Assembly: GCF_001767295.1 (NCBI RefSeq)
Contig: NZ_CP014944.1
Coordinates: 434,001 to 498,000, forward strand
Length of the DNA stretch: 64,000 bases
Reading direction: 5' to 3'
Origin: Colwellia sp. PAMC 20917
GTDB lineage: Bacteria > Pseudomonadota > Gammaproteobacteria > Enterobacterales > Alteromonadaceae
The position numbers were made by a program, and so were the translations under genes. Below, in pieces: positions 56,245-64,000 of this stretch (positions are counted from its first letter, which is position 1; every line of letters begins with the position of its first letter). A model generated the notes under the pieces. The model did no database searches. It saw only the letters and a list, made by a program, of their open reading frames with translations, and had not been told where the DNA came from.

Positions 56245-57558
56245 TTATAATTGCGCCCCTAACCTAACTTCAATACCGCCTAAAACCTTAATTAACTCTG
56301 CAGCAACCGGTTGATACAATTGTTGATAACGCGCGGTATCTTCAACACTTACCGCTTCATCTAGCGCTTTAGTCAATTCAAACAGATGCATAGCTCCTAC
56401 CGAGCAAGAAACACCTTTTAAGGTATGTACTAAGTGCTTACAAGCAGTTTGGTCATCACTACTGATCGCTTGTTGAATCTTTTCTCTGTCTTTTGAATGG
56501 TCTTCATAAAACATCACCAGTATTTCAGCAAAAAGATCTTCATCTCCAAGGACATTACCAATACCTATTTCAGCATCAATACCTGGATATTCGTCTTCAC
56601 TGGTCACCGGTAATTCATCGATAATACCCTCAGCGGCAACCGTAGTTGATTCTTGATGAACCTTCACTTGATTTCGACCACTGTGTTTTGCTTGATATAG
56701 GCTAAGATCAGCTTCTTTTAACAAGCCTTCTAAGTTCATTTCATCGCCCTTGCCTAATGATAAGCCAATACTCACTGTTACAGACACCTTTTCATCTTTG
56801 GTATCATCAATATGTATTTTACTATGTTCTACTCTTTCTCTTAAGCGTTCACAGGCAACAAGCGCATTCTCTGCAGAGGTATTTGCCATACATATCGCAA
56901 ATTCTTCGCCGCCAACTCGACCAATAATATCATGATCTCGAAAACAATCACCGATGATATCAGCAAATTCAACGAGGACTTTATCACCGGCATCATGGCC
57001 ATAATTATCGTTAACCGCTTTAAAAAAATCTATATCGAGCATCGCCACAGCAAGCGGATTATTCGTGCGTTTTGCTTGGCTAATCGCTTTACCCGCTAAC
57101 TCTTCAAAAGCGCCTTTGTTACAAATGCCGGTTAAGAAGTCTGTTTTAGCCAGCGACTCTAGTTCTAAAGTTTTCTCTAAAAGCCGCAGCGAGGTTCGTA
57201 TTCTAGCCAGTAACACTTTCGGAATATAAGGCTTAGTAACGTAGTCATCGGCGCCAAACTCTAGAGCGGCAACAATTTGATCTTCATCATCTGAAGCCGA
57301 TAACATAATGACCGGCGTATTGAAAATAATGGGATGATTTTTTAATTTGTGTAACATCTCTAAGCCTGAGATACCCGGCATATACATATCTAATAAAATG
57401 AGGTCTATCGCTTGCTCTTCTAAAACCTCTAAGGCTTTTTCTCCAGATTCGGCGGTAAACACCTGATAACCTTCTTCACCTAAATCAAACTCTAATAGCA
57501 TGAGCGTGTCTTTAGCGTCATCAACAGCGAGAATGTTATATTTTTTCTTAGTATTCAT
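56245..57558 (-). CDS. Response regulator with GGDEF diguanylate cyclase and HPt domains
   Basis: 437 aa. Receiver domain (ILAVDDAKDTLML; phospho-Asp in LILLDMYMPG; Lys in DDYVTKPYIP), then a GGDEF domain with active GRVGGEEFAICM and an intact inhibitory site (RDHD five residues earlier), then a C-terminal HPt domain with His in CKHLVHTLKGVSCSVG. It should make cyclic di-GMP when phosphorylated. The extra HPt makes it both receiver and donor in a phosphorelay. It starts 22 bp after the kinase at 57580 on the same strand, so that kinase is its likely partner. Confidence 0.94.
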   Translation of the reverse strand: MNTKKKYNILAVDDAKDTLMLLEFDLGEEGYQVFTAESGEKALEVLEEQAIDLILLDMYMPGISGLEMLHKLKNHPIIFNTPVIMLSASDDEDQIVAALEFGADDYVTKPYIPKVLLARIRTSLRLLEKTLELESLAKTDFLTGICNKGAFEELAGKAISQAKRTNNPLAVAMLDIDFFKAVNDNYGHDAGDKVLVEFADIIGDCFRDHDIIGRVGGEEFAICMANTSAENALVACERLRERVEHSKIHIDDTKDEKVSVTVSIGLSLGKGDEMNLEGLLKEADLSLYQAKHSGRNQVKVHQESTTVAAEGIIDELPVTSEDEYPGIDAEIGIGNVLGDEDLFAEILVMFYEDHSKDREKIQQAISSDDQTACKHLVHTLKGVSCSVGAMHLFELTKALDEAVSVEDTARYQQLYQPVAAELIKVLGGIEVRLGAQL

Positions 57559-57579
57559 AGTTTATTCCCATTGTAAGGC

Positions 57580-60500
57580 TTACTCGTCATCTTTAGCTGT
57601 TAGGTGTTTTTGTAAGGTATCAATTAACAAATCATATTCCCTTGATAAATCATTCTGCAGCGACAACAATTCAACGCTATTTTTTATTCTAGCCGATTGT
57701 TCAATTTGTCGCGTTAATTTTCCAAGATTAACTCCACCTAAATTTTTTGATGAACCACTAACTTTATGTGCTAAAGCTATAATATCATCAAATAATTTAT
57801 TTTCCATAGCGATAACTAACTCATTTTTAAGCGCCGGCATATCCTCAATAAATAAACTGATAAGCTGTTTACTTAATTTGTCATTATTTCTAATACGCTT
57901 TAATAAACCTGTTTTATCCCAAATGATATCTTCATTCGTCTTTGAATGACTACTTTCGGAGTTATCGCCATGGCTAGTCTGGGTTACGGGTTCTGCAATC
58001 AGGTTACTGTTATCATCAGACACGGTTTCAAAGCTATCTAGCCCAACCCATGCCGATATTTTTTTAAGTAAAATATCGGTATCTACCGGTTTACTCGCGT
58101 AATCACTCATCCCTGCCGCTAAACATGTTTCTTTATCACCTTTCATCGCATTGGCGGTCATGGCAATAATTGGAATGTTACGATGAACAACACCAGCCTT
58201 TCCTGCCCTTATTGCTCTTGTTGCCTCGTAGCCGTCCATTTCAGGCATTTGACAGTCCATAATAATAATTTGGTAGGGTGCGTCGTGTGGTGAAGAATTT
58301 AAAGCAGCCAGGGCTTCGATACCATTACCAGCAACATCAGCTGACAAACCAATATTGGCGAGCACACCTAAAATGACCACTTGGTTAATACGGTTATCTT
58401 CAACCAATAAGATACGGGTATTTTTGGCAATAACGCGATTAGCATTTGAATGTTTTAATTTATGGACGTTATGTTGGGTAACAAAGGGTTTATTGACATT
58501 CAAAGTGCCTTCTTCATCTAAAACAAGACTTAACGTAGCAAATAAATCTGCGGTGGTTGCTGGCTTGGGGAAGTACGCAGAAAAACCGAGTTGTTCAAAA
58601 AAGTTAGCATCTCCTCGATCACTCATTGACGTCATCATAATAAGTTTTGTTCTTTGCGCATGTCGATGACCCTTTAAGCGCTCACCTAGAGTAACGCCGT
58701 CCATGCCGGGCATTTGCATATCAAGAATTGCTGCATCAAAAAAATCAACCGGGTGATTATCAACCTGCTCGATAGCACAAGCGCCATTCTCTGCTTGCGT
58801 AACCTCTGCCCCCCAAATAGCTAACTGTCCTTTTAATACCGCCAAATTTGTCGCGTTATCATCAACTATAAGTATTTGCTTACCTTTTATGTCTACATGA
58901 GGCATGACTATTTGAGAGTTATCACTTTCGTTAAGTAGTATGGTAAAAGTAAACACACTGCCCTGACCTTCGGTACTTGTTACGGTAATATCCCCTGACA
59001 TCAGTTGGGCTAATTGTTTAACAATGGCCAAACCTAAGCCTGTCCCCCCATATCTTCGTGTAGTAGAGGCGTCTACTTGGGTGAAAGAATCAAACAATGT
59101 AATTATTTTATTTTCAGGAATACCAATACCCGTATCTGATATGCTGCATGTTAATTGCAACTGATGTTGATGTTTCTTAATAGAGGCTTTAATGAGTACT
59201 TCACCATTCTCGGTAAATTTTATTGAATTACTGACTAAATTTGACAGTATTTGTCGCAAACGACTAGGATCACCCTTAACTAAAGATTGTTCAACACCGC
59301 AAACATCCAGTATCAATTCCAAGCCTTTCTCCTGCGCTTTTATCGCCATCGACTCAGCAAAGTCGCCAAGTTGACCTCGAATATCAAACTCAAGTATTTC
59401 AAGTTCTAGTTTTCCAGCCTCTATTTTTGAAAAGTCCAAAATATCATTAATCAAAGATAATAAAGATTGAGCACTTGAACTGGCTAATTGCAAATGATGA
59501 GCTTGTTGTTTATCGATATTACTTTGTTGAAGTAAACCTAACATCCCTAAGACGCCATTCATCGGGGTACGTATTTCATGACTCATACTTGCAAGAAACT
59601 GCGAGCGCAGCAACAGAGCGTGCTCTGCCATATCTAAAGCGTCTTGTTTTAAAGTACGTAAGTTTTTTTGCTCGGTTATATCACGATGAGTTCCCACCAC
59701 TCTCAAGTTTTTTTGATCTTTATGATTAACCATTTGGCTATGTGTTTCAATATATCGAATAGTTCTATCTGGCAAAGTAATACGGTATTCAAAATTAAGT
59801 GCTATGCCTTTCTTAACTTCACGGATAAATTGTTCTTCGACAAATTTAAGATCGTCAATGTGTATGGCTGTTCGCCAAATTTTTTCTGTAGGTACTGTTG
59901 AGTCTTTATCATAGCCAAATAATTCATACATTCGACTGTCCCAAAGACTTAGCCCTGTTTGAATATCATAGTCCCAAACGCCTATTCTTGGGGCTGACAA
60001 GGCAAAATTCAAACGCCATGCCATATCTTTAGCTTCTTCAATACTACGGATACTTTCTGCTGCCAACAACTTGTTTTCAGTGATGTCACGTATTAATCCG
60101 GTAAAAACAACATCACCAGAAATATTTATTTTACTGACACTCAAATGCATAAAGAACTTTTCACCATTTTTTCTTAATGCAGTCAGTTCAAGGGTGCGGC
60201 CTTTTACTTCACTTGAGCTATGTTGTAAAAAACGTTTAAATTCGTCCACTGGGTTAATAGTATTATTTATTGGCACTAGAAATAGTGCGTTTTTACCAAG
60301 GACCTCATTGATTTGATAACCAAATATTTTTTCAGCCGCATGATTAAAAGCGAGAATATTACCTTTTTCGTCAATATTTATAACACCATCAGCGATTGAG
60401 TTTAAAATAGAATGCAGCTTTGCTAACGCATCTTCTGCCCGTATTGTTTCACTTTTTTGGACAATCGACTTTTGCTCTATTTGCATTAATAAATTTTGAA

Positions 60501-61770
60501 AACTTCTTGCTAAAACGCCGATTTCATCATTTTCTTGCACCGGTAACTTACCGATAACACCCTGTTCTTCATATTGGGCAACACCTTTAGTTATCAACAA
60601 CAAAGCACGTGTTATCCGCTTTGACGCCATAATACAAAACACTAGACTTAATATGGCTAAGATAAAGCTAAATAATATTGCGCGGTTTTGCATATTTTCT
60701 AATGATTGCAGATAAATATTACCTTTGTTTTCAATAACTAAGTGTAACGGGTTTTCTTGGCCAAATTCGGCAAACTGAACAGTAGAGTAATAGGCTAATT
60801 TATTATCAACATCTATCTCTTTATCTTGCAAGAGCTTATCGCTAGTGAGTATTGAGGAAAAAATAACACTGAGCGACGGAAACTTTTCAATCACCTTGAT
60901 GTTGTTCTTATCAACTTTTTGATCGGCTGGAAAATAAATAAAATCACCCGCTGAATTAGCAAGATAAAAAGTAACTTTTTCTAAAGCATTTTCCTTAAGC
61001 CGTTCAATAAATAATGAAAAATCAACTTCTATTGTTATTGAGCCAAAAAGTTCGTTGTCAGCCGTATAAATAGGGGTACCGATAAATAAAGAACTCTGTA
61101 AAGGCTTGCCCTGAGTATTTTTTTGATAAAATATCTCTGAAAAATACACTTCACCCTCATCTACTAATAATGCCGATTTTAATGAATCAAGCGCTATATT
61201 TTGACTAGAATGCTCAAAAGGAATGACCTTCACTTGGTCATCTTTATGGTCAACACTGACAATACTGCGAACATTATTCTGTGTTGCTAAATAACTTATA
61301 TTTTTATAAATAGGTTTGTTTTTGATAAATTCTTTGAATATCCCCTGTAATTTTTTCCGCCATAACAGGTTTTGCTCATCATCAGATTTTATAGACTCCA
61401 TAATACCTTGTATCGACGCGGTCTTACTGAGGAAGATTGAGTCGTTGGCACTTTCTCGATAGAAATAGGCTATTAATGGTTTTACAATTTTACTTTTAAT
61501 ATTGAGTTCATCAAACGCCTGCTCTTTCACCAACTGCTGACTTTCGATATAAAATACAGCGCCAACCGCAAAAGCAATAAGGAGTGATAAAGAAAAGCCA
61601 GCAAATGGAATTTTAAAGGCTAATGAGCTAAAAACTTTTCCGATGGAGAAGTTTTTACTGGTTTTAGTTAATGGCTGCGCAGTAAGATGATGTTCTTTAC
61701 ATGCGCCATTATTATCTTGTAAATGATTGTTTTTGATAAGTGCTACTTCTCTTTTGATGAATCTATTCAT
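57580..61770 (-). CDS. Hybrid sensor histidine kinase (sensor-HAMP-PAS-PAS-HisKA-HATPase-REC-REC-HPt)
   Basis: 1,396 aa. First helix near residues 52-76, a ~290-residue periplasmic sensor of Cache-like type, second helix near 368-390, then a HAMP region. PAS domains lie near 455-575 (SIADGVINIDEKGNILAFNH) and 600-715 (FEYRITLPDRTIRYIETHSQ). Kinase His in FLASMSHEIRTPMNG; ATP site DTGIGIPENK and GGTGLGLAIVKQLA. Two receivers (AAILDMQMPGMDG; IIMDCQMPEMDG) and a C-terminal HPt (IALAHKVSGSSKNLGG) follow. This BarA/TorS-like layout runs the phosphorelay in cis. The signal is unknown. It is upstream of and probably cotranscribed with the GGDEF protein. Confidence 0.94.
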   Translation of the reverse strand: MNRFIKREVALIKNNHLQDNNGACKEHHLTAQPLTKTSKNFSIGKVFSSLAFKIPFAGFSLSLLIAFAVGAVFYIESQQLVKEQAFDELNIKSKIVKPLIAYFYRESANDSIFLSKTASIQGIMESIKSDDEQNLLWRKKLQGIFKEFIKNKPIYKNISYLATQNNVRSIVSVDHKDDQVKVIPFEHSSQNIALDSLKSALLVDEGEVYFSEIFYQKNTQGKPLQSSLFIGTPIYTADNELFGSITIEVDFSLFIERLKENALEKVTFYLANSAGDFIYFPADQKVDKNNIKVIEKFPSLSVIFSSILTSDKLLQDKEIDVDNKLAYYSTVQFAEFGQENPLHLVIENKGNIYLQSLENMQNRAILFSFILAILSLVFCIMASKRITRALLLITKGVAQYEEQGVIGKLPVQENDEIGVLARSFQNLLMQIEQKSIVQKSETIRAEDALAKLHSILNSIADGVINIDEKGNILAFNHAAEKIFGYQINEVLGKNALFLVPINNTINPVDEFKRFLQHSSSEVKGRTLELTALRKNGEKFFMHLSVSKINISGDVVFTGLIRDITENKLLAAESIRSIEEAKDMAWRLNFALSAPRIGVWDYDIQTGLSLWDSRMYELFGYDKDSTVPTEKIWRTAIHIDDLKFVEEQFIREVKKGIALNFEYRITLPDRTIRYIETHSQMVNHKDQKNLRVVGTHRDITEQKNLRTLKQDALDMAEHALLLRSQFLASMSHEIRTPMNGVLGMLGLLQQSNIDKQQAHHLQLASSSAQSLLSLINDILDFSKIEAGKLELEILEFDIRGQLGDFAESMAIKAQEKGLELILDVCGVEQSLVKGDPSRLRQILSNLVSNSIKFTENGEVLIKASIKKHQHQLQLTCSISDTGIGIPENKIITLFDSFTQVDASTTRRYGGTGLGLAIVKQLAQLMSGDITVTSTEGQGSVFTFTILLNESDNSQIVMPHVDIKGKQILIVDDNATNLAVLKGQLAIWGAEVTQAENGACAIEQVDNHPVDFFDAAILDMQMPGMDGVTLGERLKGHRHAQRTKLIMMTSMSDRGDANFFEQLGFSAYFPKPATTADLFATLSLVLDEEGTLNVNKPFVTQHNVHKLKHSNANRVIAKNTRILLVEDNRINQVVILGVLANIGLSADVAGNGIEALAALNSSPHDAPYQIIIMDCQMPEMDGYEATRAIRAGKAGVVHRNIPIIAMTANAMKGDKETCLAAGMSDYASKPVDTDILLKKISAWVGLDSFETVSDDNSNLIAEPVTQTSHGDNSESSHSKTNEDIIWDKTGLLKRIRNNDKLSKQLISLFIEDMPALKNELVIAMENKLFDDIIALAHKVSGSSKNLGGVNLGKLTRQIEQSARIKNSVELLSLQNDLSREYDLLIDTLQKHLTAKDDE

Positions 61771-62007
61771 ACGCCGATAAAAATAGAGCCTGAAACAATA
61801 TTTTTTTGAGAAAATGCTAAATATTCAAGTGACTATCAAATAACATACTAGAACCAACGCTTATATGCAATTCTAGTAGAGCAACAACAATAACGCTGAT
61901 ACCTAATCCTTAGGATATTACAGAGCATTTACCCATAATATATCACTAAATTAGTAATAATTACTGGCTAAGCGGCTAACCGTCATCATATATATTCGAG
62001 CTGCAAG

Positions 62008-64000
62008 TTAATTATTTTCAATTAAAAAGCTTGCTAATTCTTTTGAATTAAACGGTTTTCTTAAAACAGGGTAATGCCATTTTTTATCTTCCTCAGCAAT
62101 ATAACCACTAATTGAAAAGATTCGAATATTGGGAAACTTTGCTTTCACTAATTCCACAGCCTCTCGACCTGAAATATCGGGTAATATCATATCGGTAATA
62201 AAAATATCAAAAGGTTGCGCAGTCGCTAAAATGTTGATTAAACCCATTTTATTGTTGGTATGTTCAGTTTTAACGCCTTCATTTTCTAAATACAAGGAAA
62301 CAAACTCAGCAATACTTATCTCATCATCTAAAATAAGTACGCGCTTTCCCTTCATATTCAATTGGCTTTTAAGCGTTAAAGGAATTTTTTTCAGGGGATT
62401 TTTTAAAATCTGGCACTTAAAGACTAAAGTAAAGTGCGCCCCACCCAAACTGCCATGTCCTGAAACTCGTATTTGACCATTATGTTTATATATTGTGCTA
62501 TAAACATTAGCTAAACCAATACCGTTGCCCTTATTAACTGATTTACTGCTGTAAAAGGGATCAAACACTTTAGTCAAATTACTTTGCTCAATACCTACAC
62601 CACTATCTTTGACATGAATTTCTAAATTTTGCTGTTCATTAATGTTGGCCGATATTTCTATCTGTCCAATTAAGCCTCTTTCGCGGATCGCATCCTGAGA
62701 ATTTAACACTAAGTTAAGCAATATATTAATAAATTCACCTTGAGGAAACTTTATTTTACAACATAGCTCATTGGTATTAATGCTAAAGTCTATGGTAGGA
62801 AGTAACAATTGCTTAAAAAGATATTGGTTATCAATAATATCTTGTATCGGGTCAAACCGAACCACTTTGATGGTAGGTTTACGCGTAAAAGCTAATAAAC
62901 GCTCGGTAACGCTTTTACCTTTATCTATCGCATTCTTGACCCGCTCAATATACCTTGAAATATCACGTTCACCTTGGGCGAACTTAATCTCTAACATTTC
63001 GGTAGCACCTAAAGCAACGCCCAGTACATTATTGATGTCATGTGAAACATTACCAAAAGTATTACCCAGTAAAGCGAGTCGATTACTAATAAGTTGTTGT
63101 TGGTCTTTACGAAATTGCTCAGTAACGTTTTCAACAATCCAAATAAATATTCCTTCATCGGCTTCATAGGTTACCGATAAATCAAAAACACTATTGTATT
63201 GATCAAAACTAATATGAGTTTCTTTAAGTTGACCACACGCTTTTGCTTTTCGTTTAAACGCAAGATAGTCGGTAATACTGAAATTAATGTAATTAAAAAG
63301 CACGGCGCTACTGCGGGCAGTTTTTGGTGTTAGGTCTTGATAAACGACATTATCTTTGTCATCAATAAAGAAAACCGGTATCTTTATTGTATAATTGACC
63401 ATAGCAAGCAGTTTTAATTTTTCAAAAATAGTTTCTGATTGAGTAATATCTTTAAATACGCCAAAAACACCAACAACCTCACCCACCGTATTGAGTTCAA
63501 CCTCACCAAAACACTCCACTTTCACTTTGTTGCCCAGTTTATTTTTTATAGCACTTTTAAAATAGAAGTCTTGTTTATTGGCGATGGCATTATCTACATG
63601 ATTTCGTACCCTAACCTGTTCTTCTACCAGATAAAAGTCTAAGGCCGAAACAACCTTTGGTTGGTAATTAGTGGCGTCTACACCATGAATTTTATAAAGT
63701 TCGGTTGACCAATACAAGGTATTCTCGATGCAATCCAGGCGCCAATACCCTGATTTATTTAGACTTTCCGACAGCGATAGATAATTATTTTTTTCTTTTA
63801 ACTTCGCGACTAATTGGTGTTGCGCGGTAATATCTTTAACTGAGCCAAACATTTTATAAGCACGATCCGCCCTGTATTCGACAATTTTACCAAAAACAGT
63901 TACCCACTTCGTTGCGCCTTGCTCAGTAGTCATTAACAGCGTTAAATTTATATTGGGTATTTCACCAAGACAATGCGCTTTCACTTCTCGGTTAAGGCGG
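62008..64000 (-). CDS. PAS-containing hybrid histidine kinase with C-terminal receiver (5'-truncated by window edge)
   Basis: The reading frame is open to the window end, so the start lies outside; at least 663 aa are visible. PAS segments end in FGSVKDITAQHQLV and GVFGVFKDITQSETI. After an intermediate PAS-like region come the kinase His in FGNVSHDINNVLGVALGATE, the ATP site NILLNLVLNSQDAI, DSGVGIEQSNL and GNGIGLANVYSTIYKHNGQI, and a receiver with phospho-Asp in IFITDMILPDISGREAV. The SHDINN-type box is the NtrB-like subclass. It is separated from the other kinase by 237 bp, so it may form its own unit. Confidence 0.9.
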   Translation of the reverse strand, partial: RLNREVKAHCLGEIPNINLTLLMTTEQGATKWVTVFGKIVEYRADRAYKMFGSVKDITAQHQLVAKLKEKNNYLSLSESLNKSGYWRLDCIENTLYWSTELYKIHGVDATNYQPKVVSALDFYLVEEQVRVRNHVDNAIANKQDFYFKSAIKNKLGNKVKVECFGEVELNTVGEVVGVFGVFKDITQSETIFEKLKLLAMVNYTIKIPVFFIDDKDNVVYQDLTPKTARSSAVLFNYINFSITDYLAFKRKAKACGQLKETHISFDQYNSVFDLSVTYEADEGIFIWIVENVTEQFRKDQQQLISNRLALLGNTFGNVSHDINNVLGVALGATEMLEIKFAQGERDISRYIERVKNAIDKGKSVTERLLAFTRKPTIKVVRFDPIQDIIDNQYLFKQLLLPTIDFSINTNELCCKIKFPQGEFINILLNLVLNSQDAIRERGLIGQIEISANINEQQNLEIHVKDSGVGIEQSNLTKVFDPFYSSKSVNKGNGIGLANVYSTIYKHNGQIRVSGHGSLGGAHFTLVFKCQILKNPLKKIPLTLKSQLNMKGKRVLILDDEISIAEFVSLYLENEGVKTEHTNNKMGLINILATAQPFDIFITDMILPDISGREAVELVKAKFPNIRIFSISGYIAEEDKKWHYPVLRKPFNSKELASFLIENN

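Overview
The window reads as chromosome of a marine gammaproteobacterium of the order Alteromonadales, most likely Colwelliaceae (Colwellia/Thalassotalea-like). The grounds are the low-GC base composition, the housekeeping gene order (gyrA-serC-aroA-cmk-rpsA-ihfB-lapA-lapB-pyrF; ftsH-folP-glmM-tpiA-secG-tRNA-Leu; ubiG-HAD phosphatase; nrdA-nrdB-ferredoxin) and the protein flavour. The genus is an inference; no 16S gene is present.

Layout. (1) 1-6468, minus strand: a heavy-metal RND efflux operon, read from a BlaI/MecI-type repressor and an M56 membrane peptidase into czcC-, czcB- and czcA-like genes. czcB carries a 1-nt frameshift and czcA runs off the left edge. (2) 6541-8079: a scar region with a decayed IS200-like/REP-associated transposase, a VF530-family gene, the 3' half of a tRNA-Leu with its terminator, and a strong palindrome. 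(3) 8080-22203: an accessory respiratory island. One strand set is a UbiA-family prenyltransferase, a TonB-dependent receptor and a Wolinella-type dihaem quinol:fumarate reductase (frdCAB, with frdA frameshifted). Facing it are a NapC/CymA-like tetraheme quinol dehydrogenase and a diheme cytochrome c. A complete MtrCAB-like outer-membrane conduit follows (two decaheme cytochromes plus a CxxC-bearing MtrB/PioB porin). (4) 22653-33531: an intact tRNA-Leu(GAG) with a degenerate second copy beside it, then secG, tpiA, glmM, folP, ftsH, rlmE, yhbY, a rhodanese with a 137-bp tandem duplication at its 3' end, a ComEA-like protein, pyrF behind a 9-copy heptamer repeat, lapB, lapA and ihfB. (5) 33641-42069: rpsA, cmk, aroA, serC, an eight-unit 58-bp tandem array, and gyrA. 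(6) 42274-51625: an Mpo1-like membrane protein, a secreted subtilase, ubiG, a MupP/Gph-like phosphatase, and a three-gene redox/aldehyde-stress set divergent from a LysR regulator across a perfect 29-bp palindrome. (7) 51626-56134: class Ia ribonucleotide reductase with paired NrdR boxes. (8) 56245-64000: a REC-GGDEF-HPt protein and two hybrid histidine kinases.

How the island could work (inference): reduced quinone is oxidised either by FrdCAB, reducing fumarate, or by the CymA-like dehydrogenase. The latter would pass electrons through periplasmic cytochromes to the MtrA-like/MtrB-like conduit and the MtrC/OmcA-like surface lipoprotein, then to an extracellular acceptor. The adjacent prenyltransferase may supply the low-potential quinone that a Wolinella-type enzyme needs. 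A match to an FNR box lies between the two cytochrome operons, consistent with control by oxygen. tRNA-Leu sequence at both ends suggests the block entered by integration at a tRNA-Leu gene.

Two genes (czcB, frdA) are each broken by one missing base in a short G/C run. Everything else in those genes looks intact, so read errors and recent mutations are both possible.
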